NCBI GenBank assembly: GCA_001910725.1
Contig: MJGA01000032.1
Span: forward strand, 1 to 64,000
Source: Phanerodontia chrysosporium
Taxonomy: Eukaryota; Basidiomycota; Agaricomycetes; Polyporales; Phanerochaetaceae
DNA length: 64,000 nucleotides
Reading direction: 5' to 3'
Below the pieces are notes generated by a model that did no database searches, was not told the DNA's origin, and worked only from the letters and a program-made list of their open reading frames with translations. Numbering within the stretch: position 1 is the first letter of the stretch; each line of letters begins with the position of its first letter. Positions 19,419-30,400 of the stretch are shown piece by piece. A program made the position numbers and the translations under genes.

Positions 19419-19737
19419 AATATCTCCCCGTAGCGATACTGGATAAGTGGTGCAGTGATCGTCTCAAAACCATGACTTTCCTATTGAAGAGGCTGACAAA
19501 CTGTCAGCCCGCTACGCACCGCATGCGTAGCACTTAACCAATGGCCACGTCGTGTCGTCTGAACTGAAATCTAGAAAGCGAAGTGTGTTTCCTGAGACTC
19601 ATACTATATAACCCCGGACGCTACGAGGAGTCTTCGGTTGGCAGCTGGGTTCGTCTTGTTTCCTTGTCTTATTTGTGCTCGCCCCTAATATTGATACAGG
19701 AGTCAGCTCTTCGCTCAATGCCCTACTCTCTCATTTA
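19419..19737. other. Divergent intergenic region between ankyrin-like and F-box-like genes
   Basis: Contains the TATA box for the plus-strand gene (19605-19612). Nothing else recognised. Confidence 0.5.
19605..19612 (+). promoter_or_regulatory. TATA-like box upstream of F-box-like gene
   Basis: CTATATAA about 130 bp before the ATG at 19738, in the divergent spacer. The spacing suits a transcript start near 19640. Confidence 0.4.
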
Positions 19738-21072
19738 ATGCCTGGAACCGTAGGCGCAGATCTTCCTGAAGAGCTAATCCACATGATATTGCAAACTCTG
19801 TCGTCCGTGTACGACGCTACAGACAAGGACGACAAAAAATCACTCTCGGCCTGTAGTTCTGTCTGCCGCCACTGGGCCGTTTTTGTGCGCCCCATGCTAT
19901 TTCACACCATCACAATCCGATCCCACACCGATCTCACAGAACTGCACGACCTCATGACTCGCTCCAGTAACGTGCAACCACACATCACGCAATGTATCCG
20001 AAACATTGTTGTGCATCACCGTGGGGCACAGCAGTGTCCCTGGTTACACCGTGTCCATTTGGTATGTAGATACTCGCAAGCGACCGTGGACGTCACTCTC
20101 GCCGAGTCCTGGAGCATTCCCCCGTCTTCTAAAGAGGAGCGTACGAGCGTCGAGCTTGGTCTCCCAGGACAGGCTTTGCCAAGCACTCTCCCCGGATCCT
20201 TGTATCCATTCCGGCGTATCGCCTTCCATAACCTTAAGATTCGGAAGACGTCTGATCTTCTCCGTTTCGTCCACGGTCTTCCTAAACTGCAGGAATGTCA
20301 CCTCTCGAGGATCACATTCGAAGACGGCTGGGACTTGAACACCATGCAGCCCTCTCCCAAGCGACCGCTACACCTCGTTACCATTGCGGGGTGCGGGGGT
20401 GCTTCGTTGGAGGAGCAATTCCGTCTGGCGTGTGTTATGATGGGCGATGAAGAACGGATGGCCGTGACTGCCACATCGGCACGGTCAATGCTTGTAACAT
20501 CGGTGTTGAAGGATGTGCACCCATCTTACTCTGCAATTGGCATAACTATAGATGCGATCGGTGAGCACGATTCAGACTAAGTCAATGCGCTAACTGTACT
20601 CTGGACAGCAGATCACCTACTATCGGTACGCGTCGGTCATGTGTCCGAGAATGAATCTGGCCACATCTGGGACATGTCGATAAATGTTTCTCTGCCTCGC
20701 TACGCCATCGAGAGCCCAACTATGTCGGCTCAAGAGTCAGACATATGCATCTGGAAAGTGGACTACCCTTCCTCGAGGCACATCTCATTGTGTGAGGCAC
20801 TGTGTCCCCCCACTCTACGCAAAGATGGCTCCTTGCACGCTACAGACAACAATGAGATTCCCAGTTCCATCCAGACCTGCTCTCAATCCATGCAATCCAC
20901 GCAATCAGCCACCCCCTCCGATTGTCCTTTACGCGCTTCGAATAGCTCTGACCCGCAGCATCCACCATCGCATGACATACGACAAGCCCCAAATGATATC
21001 ATCACCCCTGGCTTGATGCATACCCAAGATGAACGTACACTAGAGAAGAATTCTATTAGTTTGCACAATTAG
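19738..21072 (+). CDS. F-box-like protein
   Basis: Exons 19738-20560 and 20609-21072 (48-nt intron, GTGAGC, GCTAAC branch, ACAG) join to 428 codons. The start is the first in-frame ATG; the open frame extends further upstream without one. The N-terminus has an F-box-like pattern (LPEELIHMILQTLSS, then ACSSVCRHWAVFVRPMLFHTITI), as in the large F-box families of mushrooms. These recruit targets to SCF ubiquitin ligases through Skp1. The rest has no clear leucine-rich repeat, and the last 100 residues are Ser/Pro-rich. The substrate cannot be guessed. Confidence 0.65.
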
Positions 21073-21499
21073 GCATCATGAGCGTTGTTCCTGGGCATAT
21101 TGGAGAGGCTCCAACCCAGTGCACTGTCCCCACGCCCTCAGGGCCATAACACCGCCAGGACAGAGCACACCCTCAGAAGCTTCAGTTGCGCAGGTCACCT
21201 ACCCAGGAAATTTTCCTGTAGCCCTTTGACCTGCAGTTGACCTGCCGCCAAGTGCACAAGCAATATTTGACTTTTTGAGAATTTAGTTGAAATCCCCAAA
21301 AATGCGACTATGCTGGGGTTTGAAACCGCAGCACGTACAATATGACTGACGCGCTTGACCGTTGAACTACAAACACTTACTGTTTGTGCATAAAACATTA
21401 TATCTGTATTATATTTTTGCCTCCGCAGCGTGTCGTTGGGCTGAGAGTGAGCCCGCGAGCGGAAAGCCCAACAAGTGCTTATTTAAGCGAGCGAGCCGA
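21073..21499. other. AT-richer spacer, left flank of the giant gypsy insertion
   Basis: No gene. Holds a tRNA-like relic (21311-21376). Its last part (GTTGGGCT ... AGCCCAAC inverted repeat at about 21434-21471) may already belong to the left end of the tyrosine-recombinase element, because sequence after 37762 continues it once the insertion is removed. Confidence 0.45.
21311..21376 (-). other. tRNA-like / Pol III promoter-like relic
   Basis: On the minus strand, TAGTTCAACGG (21369-21359) is a perfect A-box, and GGTTTCAAACC (21327-21317) is B-box-like and sits in a plausible T-arm. The acceptor and anticodon stems do not pair, so this is not a working tRNA. It could be a tRNA pseudogene or SINE head. 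Confidence 0.3.
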
Positions 21500-22704
21500 T
21501 GTCGTGGTTGATCCTGTTCAAACCTCCTTAGCTTGCAGGAGTAGTGTTTGAAGCGAGGAACCGAGTTAGGCGGACTTATCTTTGGTCAGCTTCTGCCTCG
21601 GGCGTTCGTGGGAGAAATTACAGAGGTGGAAGGGGGTTCAAGGATGTGTGAGAAGATGGTAAGGGTGGGGTGACGCCTGGGGTAAGATCAAACTACAAAC
21701 TGTTTTGTAGCAGGACCTTAAACACACAGCAAAAGGAAAAGCCTGTCTGCTTGACCACTTTGCCGGAAAACACCAAACAACATAAACACCAACACAGATA
21801 CTCTACTTGGGATCTAACCAAGCCTAGAGCATCAAACACCAACACTCTACCAGGGATTAAACCAGGCTAGAGCGCAACTCCAAACAACAACAACAACAAC
21901 ACTCTACTTGGGATTTAACCAAGCTTAGAGCGTAACACCAAACAACAACAACAACAACAACAACTACACTCTACCTGGGATTTAACCAAGCTTAGAGTGT
22001 AACACCAAACAACAACAACAGTGCTCTACTTGGGATTTAACCAAGCTTAGAACACAACACCGAACAACGTAAGACAACAGCACAGGTATTCGACACTGGG
22101 CAACGTATAGCCAGACTAGAATACCAGACACCACACTCTACTTGGGATTTAACCAAGCTTAGAGTGCTGACACCGTAAACAACGTTGAACGTAAACACAA
22201 AACACGTGAAGGTGATCACAGTACTAAAGAAAGAGCTAGTAACGTGGGCCTTCTATTTCCTGGCACATTCAGGGGGTTTATATACCTTTCCTGAGATGTG
22301 AAATTAGTGTATGACTAAGCTATTCTAGAGTATTCTACGTTATTCTCTCAAATTCCATCGTATTCTGGTGCTTTCCATCTCCCTGGCTCCCAGCAGGGTA
22401 TCGCTTTCCAAGCTTTTCCAGAACTTTCCATCACATTCTACTCTCTTCTTTTACCTTCCAGGGCATGCCTGAAGTACAATGCTTGGTGAGCATTTGTCAT
22501 GGTATTTGTCGTCTAAAGCCTGGGCCTCATTCCAGGGCATACCTGAAGTACAATGCTTGGTGAGCATTTGTCATGGTATTTGTCGTCTAAAGCCTGGGCC
22601 TCTGGCCTATCCCAGAATGTCCCTGTTCTCTCGCGCTCGTCTTTGAGCAGTGAATTAGACTCTATTCATCCATATCTTGTATCAAACATGTTTGATGCAT
22701 GATA
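21500..22704 (-). repeat. 3' LTR of giant gypsy element
   Basis: 1,205 bp. Contains the hairpin array (21801-22164), a TATA box in minus sense (22284-22277), and a tandem duplication of about 74 bp (22456-22529 and 22530-22603, differing at GCATGCC/GCATACC). Confidence 0.95.
21801..22164 (-). repeat. Seven-unit hairpin array in the LTR
   Basis: Units at 21801-21829, 21845-21872, 21902-21930, 21969-21997, 22024-22052, 22087-22123 and 22136-22164, separated by CAA-rich spacers (GTTG repeats in coding sense). Typical unit: CTCTA CTTGG, loop, CCAAG CT TAGAG, a bulged hairpin. Unit six has different paired bases (TATTC/GAATA and CTGG/CCAG) yet still folds. In the RNA this array lies in the leader, downstream of the TATA box. 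The copy in the other LTR is at 36858-37221. Confidence 0.8.
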
Positions 22705-22748
22705 TCCGGGGGTCACTTGAAGTTTCAACTGTCCCCAGTTGGCCGTTT

Positions 22749-25700
22749 CTAAAATGATGAGGGTGAATATGAGTCTGATTCGCTGCCTTCAAAGGAGGAG
22801 TCCTGGTTTACAGAGCTCTCAGCAGATTTACCAGAACTATATTCCCTTTCACTATCAGAAAACCAAGGATCTGTGCCTGAGCTCTCATCCTCAGCATTAT
22901 CATGGAGCTGCTCCATTATTGCCTCAAGATACTCGCTTGACCTGGACACATAGGGTATGAGTCTAAAGGCCGCTATGGCTTGTCGCCAAACTGTACCATC
23001 CAGCTCTTGTAGGATGTATGCTCCGTTTCTTGTTCGTCGTACCACCTCATATGGTCCTAAATACCTATCCTTATGCTTACGTTCCAAAGTAGCCTCTATT
23101 GCTTTGTTACGCAGTAGCACTAAGGTACCAGGTGGATATGATTCGCGTATAAGTCGAGTTCGATATCGATGTTCGAATTGTTCTTTTGCTTTGAACCTAT
23201 GCTTAGCTAAGACTTCTGCTGCCTTTGACAAGTCTTCAGGGCGCTTTTGTAACTGACGTAAACGTAAAGCTAGTAATTCTACTGAGCTCATGCCGCGTTT
23301 GTAGCCGTCCATCATAAAGGTAGCCTCTGTAAGGTCAAAGGGTAGGACTGGGTCTGTTCCATGAAGCAAATAGAAGGGGGAGTAGCCTGTCTGTCGCCTT
23401 ACAGTTATCCTGTCTGCAAAGAAGGCGTGGCAAACATGCTTAGGCCAGTCTGAAACCTTGCCATTACATGCCTTGACAATGGATTCGCGTATGATGAAGT
23501 GACCTCGTTCCACCACTCCATTTGCTTTGGAGTTGTAAGCAGATATTCGAATCTGAGGTACGCCAAATCGATCCATAAGCTCGCTAAAAGCTGCTTCCAC
23601 TTCCTTGCCATTATCAGTGACAACTTGTCCAACTGCTCCATATCTGCAGAAGACTTGTTCCCACAAGAACTTGGACATGCTAAGTGCATCATTGCGCTTG
23701 AGTGACCGTCCTTCTGCTGCTCCTGATAAGTCATCACGTGCTGCTGCTATGTACCGGTAGCCATGCGACTTAGGCATGAACATGACGTCCACATAGACTT
23801 TCAAGAACAGTGTCGATGGTGTTGAGACCATGATAGGCACCTGTGCCTTTCGTACACTTCGTATCTGGCATTGATGACATGACTGGACATGATGGCGAAT
23901 GTCCTGCCACATATTAGGCCAATAGAAACGTTCCTTTAACATGGCCATGACTGCTTCTGCTCCTCTATGTCCTTGCCCCTCATGTGCAGCTTGAAGCAAT
24001 TCTTCACGCTTATGTGCACGAAATATAACCTTGGCAGGTCCTTGTAAACCACGCCGTTTGTACATGGCCTTTCCTGTTACATAGAAGCGTAATGCCTTCT
24101 GAATGAACCGCTGCTTTTCTTGGGTAGTCTGAAACTGAGGTGTCCGGGTAGTTTGCAGAAAGTGGTAAATATCTGCTAGCGTTCGTTCTTGCTGCTGGGT
24201 TGATGCTGCAAACACATGCTCTACCATGGGCTCGTCAGGCTCGTACAAACATGCTTTGAAAGTTCTGATGGTGGGCTCAGGAACCGAGCTCACTAAGCGT
24301 GTGTAGAGCGACACAATATTCATCCATGGTCCGCATTGTTCGGGTATCAACAGGGGTATGTCGTCCAACCAACTGTCGTCTTCTTCAACTATCTCTTCTC
24401 CTTCTGCCATCTCCTTCCTTGATAAGGCGTCGGGTCCTCGATGTTTGTTTGCTGGTACGTGAGCTAACTCGAAGTCAAATAAAAGAATGCCCTGGATCCA
24501 CCTATTGATGGTGGCATTAGGTTGAAGGTCAGGGTCGTTAAGCATTCCTTTAATGTACTTCGCATCCACCTCCACTATCATGTGCTTAACTCCAATAATG
24601 TAAAGGCGATAAGCTCGCAGTGCTCTGAATAACCCATATAATTCCAGTTTGGGCTGAGAGTAGCGTGATTCTATACTGTTCATTGGGATTGAACCGTATC
24701 TTGCTGGTCTCTTCTTGCCATTCTCGTCATACTGTGCGAGTATGAACCCTACTGCAATTATGCTGGAGTCTACTGATAACACCACAGGTCGTTCTGAGTC
24801 ATAGTCAATGGGGCGTAGAGCTGGTGGTGACGTAATTGCCTGTTTCAGTTCTTCAAAGGCTGCTTGTCGCCGTGCGTCCCATTCAAACTCCACATCGTGG
24901 CGTATGAGTTCTGCCAAGGGTCGTGCCTTAGCTGAATAGTTCTCAATCCAGATGCGTACTGTGCCACAAAGACCAAGGAATCCTCTGACATCCTTTACTG
25001 TCTTTAAGGGTGGCCATTTCAGAACCTTCTCGATCTTCTGACTATCTGGCAACCGCCCCTCTGGAGTACACTTCTGGCCAATAATAAGAACTTCCTCCTG
25101 CGCTAGTTGAACCTTTGAGGGGGAGAACGTTCCTCCCGCATGTCCAACTCTGTGAATAATCCGGTGTACATCATTTGCATGTTCCCAGATAAACCGTCGT
25201 ATACCTGGATTGGCTTGCAATACTTCTGGCCTTCCAAACTTGTCTTTATAACGGCTCTTAGGACCTTTAATAGGTAAGTCGTCTATAAAGATATTGGCGT
25301 AATCAGGAATTTCATGCTGCAGTATAAAAGACATGCACGCTTGAAATTCAGCTGGTGAGTTGGTAAAGCCTGTGGGTAGCGAAGTGATGCGTAGTAGCCC
25401 TAGTGGTGTCATGAATGCTGTAAGGTCTCTGCTTTGTGGGTGCACCTTGCGCGCATCAAATCCCCAATACAAGTCAAAAACCGTGTAACACTGTCGTCCA
25501 GCAAATGGCTCCACGAAGTTATCCAGGTTGGGAGGCAATCCTGCATCTCGTATAGTTACTTTGTTCAGCGGCTGTAAGTCATGTACAATTCTTAGCTTGC
25601 CACTTTTCTTGAGAACACAGAACCATCTTGATCGATATGAGGATTGACTAGACTCATATACTCCAGCGACTATCTTTTCCCGTAGCAGGTCAAGGACTTT

Positions 25701-27269
25701 TTGATGAATCCCTAAGGGTATAGGGATATTCTTGAATGCCCAAGGAACGTGAGGTACCACAGGAATGATGTACGGGGAGAAATAGTCTTCCCTGAAGGAG
25801 CCTCGTTGGCTGTCTTCGAATACAAAGTGCGCTTGATTTAATTGAAGTATATGCTGAAATAACTTCAATTCCTCTGGCCATAGAAATCCTGTTGCATTCA
25901 GATTCATTGCTTCCAGGTTTTCAAAGGTTAGCCGCCCTCCATTAGGTTCAAAAGTAGGTGGTCGTGGGGTTAATGGAGGTAGTGAGGCTAATGGGTCCTC
26001 AGGAAACTGTCGCAATACTCTTGCATCTTCTGGGAATACTGCAGGCACAGGTTTGACCTTACGATCAACCCTTTTATAAGCCGTAAGTACTTCAGGAGAG
26101 CTCATCTGCTGCTTGGATGAAAACATGTATTCACCATCATACGTAATGATAGTGTCTTCTTCGTCTAGGCCCTCCATGAACTTGTCCATGTCAGTGGTTA
26201 CTAAGACCGGTTCTATATCGTCCCATTGAATGTTCAGACTTTCTTCTTGAATAGTGGCATAGAAAGTTTGAAGCTGATTACATTCATTGGAAGGTATAGC
26301 GCCCATGCTACCGCTCTCTAGGCTGGTTGCATGCAAGCCTTCGGTCAGGTAAGCGCCAAGGTCACGTGGATCACTGATGCGCCTTTTGCAGGTGTCGGGG
26401 CTGCCAAATCGAGCGAGAGCGCCCACCGTTGATGGCAGCAGGCATGAATCGTTGGCATTGCGTCGGGTAGCGTGCGGTGCTCTGGTGCCGGTCTCTAGCG
26501 CTGATGTCGTGATGTCCGCGGATGCCGCAGCAAGGTTTGCCGCTGGCTGTATATCGCGCATAGCTGGTAGTGATGACATCATGGCCGTCATGGAGTCCGG
26601 GCCTGTATCCATAGTCGAAGTCGTCGTTAATATCGAGTGTCTGGCTTCAAGCATGCTGTCGCTTTCGACGGCCTGTCCGGGGGTCGCTTGTGCTTGTACG
26701 TTCCCCAGTGACTGGCATGCAAGCTTACTTGATTTGCGCCGATAATACAGTGTCCAGAGGGCATACATTGACGTGAAGCTCCCTGCGACTAGTACAAGTG
26801 CGGCGTACAAGTGCCATTTGTCCGTGTCCAAGTCCGAGTCCGAGTCCAAGTCCATAGTACTACAAGGGTCCGAGTCCGTTTCTCTATCCCTGTCACGATC
26901 CATGTCCGCGTCCGTAGTACTAAGTCCAAATCCGAAAAAAAGATAAGGAAAATCGAAAGAATAGTCAGAAAAATCCACAGAAAAGTCAGAAAAATCCAAA
27001 GAAAATCTGTCCGAGTCCGAAACACAACAAAAAGCGTCAGCGGCGCATATAAAGTCTAACGTACGAGTCCCAAGTCCAAGAATCCGCGCCAGGCCGCGCT
27101 CGAGTCCGTTCTCGCCTGCGAAGAGCCATACGGCTCGTGAGCCGGTTGCGTATAACGCGTGCGAGTCGGCTACGTAAGCGTCCGTGGGTCCTGGCCATAC
27201 AAACAAAAGAAAAGAAAATCGAAACAAAGTCAAAAGAAAACACAGAAACATCGTAAACCATGAAAACAT
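22749..27269 (-). CDS. pol: RT-RNase H-integrase polyprotein of giant gypsy element
   Basis: The frame is open from 28259 down to 22749. The part before 27400 is a shadow of the overlapping ORF, so the first useful ATG is 27269 (about 1,506 residues). Order: hydrophobic N-terminus (MFSWFTMFLCFLLTLF), acidic Asp/Ser repeats, a second hydrophobic segment (WHLYAALVLVAGSFTSMYAL), linker, RT (FIDD at about 661-664; LRIVHDLQPLNK), RNase H (VVLSVDSSIIAVGFILAQ), HHCC zinc domain (HEGQGHRGAEAV ... CHQCQ), integrase core (VTDNGKEVEAAF, YNSKANGVVERGH), and an acidic tail. All are intact. Its frame differs from the protease ORF upstream, so it needs a frameshift, a splice, or its own RNA. Confidence 0.9.
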   Translation of the reverse strand: MFSWFTMFLCFLLTLFRFSFLLFVWPGPTDAYVADSHALYATGSRAVWLFAGENGLERGLARILGLGTRTLDFICAADAFCCVSDSDRFSLDFSDFSVDFSDYSFDFPYLFFGFGLSTTDADMDRDRDRETDSDPCSTMDLDSDSDLDTDKWHLYAALVLVAGSFTSMYALWTLYYRRKSSKLACQSLGNVQAQATPGQAVESDSMLEARHSILTTTSTMDTGPDSMTAMMSSLPAMRDIQPAANLAAASADITTSALETGTRAPHATRRNANDSCLLPSTVGALARFGSPDTCKRRISDPRDLGAYLTEGLHATSLESGSMGAIPSNECNQLQTFYATIQEESLNIQWDDIEPVLVTTDMDKFMEGLDEEDTIITYDGEYMFSSKQQMSSPEVLTAYKRVDRKVKPVPAVFPEDARVLRQFPEDPLASLPPLTPRPPTFEPNGGRLTFENLEAMNLNATGFLWPEELKLFQHILQLNQAHFVFEDSQRGSFREDYFSPYIIPVVPHVPWAFKNIPIPLGIHQKVLDLLREKIVAGVYESSQSSYRSRWFCVLKKSGKLRIVHDLQPLNKVTIRDAGLPPNLDNFVEPFAGRQCYTVFDLYWGFDARKVHPQSRDLTAFMTPLGLLRITSLPTGFTNSPAEFQACMSFILQHEIPDYANIFIDDLPIKGPKSRYKDKFGRPEVLQANPGIRRFIWEHANDVHRIIHRVGHAGGTFSPSKVQLAQEEVLIIGQKCTPEGRLPDSQKIEKVLKWPPLKTVKDVRGFLGLCGTVRIWIENYSAKARPLAELIRHDVEFEWDARRQAAFEELKQAITSPPALRPIDYDSERPVVLSVDSSIIAVGFILAQYDENGKKRPARYGSIPMNSIESRYSQPKLELYGLFRALRAYRLYIIGVKHMIVEVDAKYIKGMLNDPDLQPNATINRWIQGILLFDFELAHVPANKHRGPDALSRKEMAEGEEIVEEDDSWLDDIPLLIPEQCGPWMNIVSLYTRLVSSVPEPTIRTFKACLYEPDEPMVEHVFAASTQQQERTLADIYHFLQTTRTPQFQTTQEKQRFIQKALRFYVTGKAMYKRRGLQGPAKVIFRAHKREELLQAAHEGQGHRGAEAVMAMLKERFYWPNMWQDIRHHVQSCHQCQIRSVRKAQVPIMVSTPSTLFLKVYVDVMFMPKSHGYRYIAAARDDLSGAAEGRSLKRNDALSMSKFLWEQVFCRYGAVGQVVTDNGKEVEAAFSELMDRFGVPQIRISAYNSKANGVVERGHFIIRESIVKACNGKVSDWPKHVCHAFFADRITVRRQTGYSPFYLLHGTDPVLPFDLTEATFMMDGYKRGMSSVELLALRLRQLQKRPEDLSKAAEVLAKHRFKAKEQFEHRYRTRLIRESYPPGTLVLLRNKAIEATLERKHKDRYLGPYEVVRRTRNGAYILQELDGTVWRQAIAAFRLIPYVSRSSEYLEAIMEQLHDNAEDESSGTDPWFSDSEREYSSGKSAESSVNQDSSFEGSESDSYSPSSF
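26800..27130. repeat. Low-complexity GAGTCC/AAGTCC repeats
   Basis: On the plus strand, many copies of (C)GAGTCC and AAGTCC in 26820-26900 and 27005-27110, with an A-rich stretch between. On the coding strand they give Asp-Ser and Asp-Phe-Ser repeats in the N-terminus of the RT ORF. This looks like short-repeat expansion within a coding frame. Confidence 0.6.
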
Positions 27270-27405
27270 ACCGCGGTGGCAGCTATCGCGCCGCTGCCAC
27301 CCTGAGGCATCCTCGACTGTCCTCGGCAATGACTCTACTATTGCGAGAAATCGTCCGTTAGCCTGCCGTGGAACAGTGGCTGCATCAAACGAAGCACTTA
27401 CCGCT

Positions 27406-30400
27406 TCAAAGCGATCCCCCGTAGGTGACCACATCGCGTCCGCGTCCTGCAGGGCCAAGGCGCCCATTCTGGCGCATACGTCGGACGTTGCGATTGTCTG
27501 CCCGGTTGCCTGACTGCAGGTGGAGGAGGCTTTGAAGCCACTTGATGCGTTCGTCGTGCTGGCCGAGGGAGTTCCGCGCCGTCCAAAAGAAGATGCAGCG
27601 TCGCAAGGACATCTGCTCCTCGGGGTACAGGTAGGGCGTGTCGCGGTCCTCGTGGTACGGGTAGAACATCTCGAGCATCTCGACGGAGAGCTCGGTCTTC
27701 CCACTGCGTGCGTCGACCATGTCTTGCAGGAGTCCAGCGTGGACAGCGTCGTTGACTTCGCTGTGAAGGGCTGGGATCGCGGTATTGCGTACTGCTGCAG
27801 CTCCTGCCAGGGCGAGGGTCCCGAGGTATCCGTCGCGCTGGTACCGAGCGAAGGCCTGCTTAGGGTTGGGGAGGCGCAGTAGCGAGTGTAGCTCGCCTGC
27901 GGACTCTCTGACCCTGGGCATGCCTTCGCCTTGTCCGTGAGTCGCTTGCTGCTGATACGTGAACGTCGGTGCGAATCGAGGGCGCGCTGGTAAGGGGATG
28001 CGCGGGGCGGGCGCGACCACGGAAGGCGGAGGGCCGGCGGCGCGTGCTTCCTCGATGGTGAGCGGCCTGGTGTAAGGCTCCTCGATCGCAGACTCGGGGG
28101 ACTCTTGCGTACTGGCAGAGCTGGAGCTGCCGGTGGTGTCCCTCCGAAAGGGCCGTTCTTCTTCATCCATGCGTGCGTCCAAGTCGTTGCGTGTAGCGCG
28201 GTGTACGAACTCGCGCCGAGCCTCTTCGATGACCGCCTCGTCGAGCACCTCGAAGTCATCTTGTGGTGGTGCTGCCCGAGTGTCTGGCTCTTCTACGTCC
28301 ATGCTGTCCGCGTTCGCCGTGAACGCGGCATTCCATGCGTCGTAGTCGCTGGTGCTGCGCTGCCCCTCCTCCAGCCGCTCGTATAGCGTGCTGAGAGCGT
28401 CATCGTCGTGGGGGGAGCTGAGTACCAGGCTTGGACAGCTGCTGCTGGGCGAGGCTGGGCTGGTAGAACTCTGCGCGGCCTCGTCAGCGCCATGCCAAGG
28501 CAGTCTCAGCGGCTGCGTGCGTACCGTGCGTGGTATGACTTGCTGCTTCTGCGGCGACAGCGTGAGTCCGTTGGGCACATGGTTCAACAGCGGCGAGGGT
28601 AGCTGGAGTGGAGAGGGAGAGAAGTCGGCCGTTCCGTAGCGGGGAACCGCGTGCTCGTCCACCGGCTTGAGGTATGGTGTAGGCGGCCTCTCGATCACGT
28701 CGGCCTCGACTGCAGCGTTGATGTGCAGGACCTGCGAGGGACGCAGTGCCTGTCGGTGCGCCGAATCTGTGTCTCGGCACAAATAGGGCGTCAGCGCAGT
28801 CCGAGCGGCGTGAAGCATACCTTCTCCTGCTCCTGCAGGAGTCCCGTGTAACTCTCCGTGTTCTCGTCCAACTCCTACTTCCCTCATCACCTCCTTGACA
28901 GCCTTGAGGGCCTCGTGCACGTCTTGAGTACGTCGTCCGACATCGATACGGGGTGATGCGGTCGCTGGGCGTGGAGGGCTGAAAGGGATGGGGGGCGAGT
29001 GGAACGAAGTGGTTGACGAGAGCGGAGACCCGGCAGAATAAGCCGTAGGCGACACCGAGCCCGAGCTTGATGCGCCTTCGGCACTTGCCGCGGTTGAAGG
29101 TCCTGGCCCGACGGCAAGCCTGATTGGGAACCAGCGCCGCCGTGGGTCCTCGGAGACGGGCGCGCCCAGGTCGGCTGTCAGCGACTTGAAGAAGTCGGTG
29201 ATGTCCGACCGCTCCAGTTCGGGCCGGGGAACAACCATGTGCGGGCTGCTGTCCGTGGCCAGAAGTCTGGGCGGCTTTGTGTCAGTGCCTCGCTCGCGTG
29301 GCTTTTCACGTGCGTACCTGCGATCATGCCCATCACACGGCTTACCGGACTTGAGGGCCGCATACCCGGCGATCAGCAGTCGCGCTTGCTCGCAGAACCT
29401 CTTCGCCTCGGTCTCGCGTGCCCTCATCTCATCCCTCCTCGGTCCATTCTCTACTAGTCCCTGCTCCTCTCGACGGCTCGACGGCGACTGCACCCTCTGG
29501 CCAGCAAAGTCAAACACCGCTTGCGGCAGCGGTATCAACTCTGGCCGCGGCTTCTCGTCGTCGCGCCGTTTCCTCACATCCTCCATCTCGTCCTCCTGGT
29601 ACGTTTCTTCTTCATCCCTCAGCGCCTGCATGTTCCCATTCCTATCCAGCACCCATTCTCCCCACGGCCAAGTGATCCGCAGCTGGTCGCGGCCAAAGAT
29701 CTCGACGTCGGGGTGGTCGCGCTCCATGATTTCGCGAACACGGCCGAGCGCGGCCTTGAACTCAGGAACTGGGGGCGGGGGATCATAGGTAAGTACCAAT
29801 AATCCTCGCACATGCGTTTTGTACTCACGAAAGAGTCCATCCGTCTCCTCAAGGAGCTGCACAAGGTGCTGCGGGGCGACAATCATAGGAAACATATGGT
29901 CTCCGGCCTGGTACATCTCAGGTACGAGGCACCCCGTGAGCAGCTGAGTCGTGATACTGACCCGGGCGACGGTGCCTTTCCCTGGCTCTGCCAGAGGAAT
30001 GTAGAAGGCTGCGCCGTCGTCCGTCTTGAACTTCAGGATCGCGTGGTCGTCGCCTGGCGTGTCCGCGTTGAAGTATCGTCCGAGGCGCGGGCGCATTGCG
30101 AAGACTCCAAGCAGGCCATGCCCTGGTCGCACGGTGAGGTATAGCCTCGCGTTGTATGCGTACCAGAGGGCCTGATTGAAGGGGAAGCATTGCGTCGGCA
30201 CACGGAAGGAGATCGCGTCGCGACCGGGGCCCAGGACTTCATGCGTAAACAAGGACGACCCAGAAACGTGAATACCCAGATGGCCATGCGGCTCATGATG
30301 CACGAGCTGCATGTCCCAAGCGTCGGACATGCTGAGAACGCGTCGAGAAGGCTCAGAAGTCGTGCAAACAGGCGAAAACGTCGGTCTATAGCCAAGACTC

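Noticed and set aside
21311..21376. A functional tRNA gene
   Set aside because: A-box and B-box are present but acceptor and anticodon stems do not pair.
21670..21870. 66-codon frame present in both LTRs of the giant element
   Set aside because: Runs opposite to the element's coding strand and through the hairpin array; repeat-derived.
21801..22164. CRISPR-like array
   Set aside because: Regular hairpin units, but inside a eukaryotic LTR and with near-constant CAA spacers; not a CRISPR.
27400..28259. First 280 codons of the frame that leads into RT
   Set aside because: Low-complexity Arg/Ser/Pro reading of the overlapping giant ORF; coding starts after about 27400.
29186..29788. Plus-strand frame of 200 codons opposite the giant ORF
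   Set aside because: Ser/Arg-rich antisense shadow of clearly protein-like minus-strand sequence.
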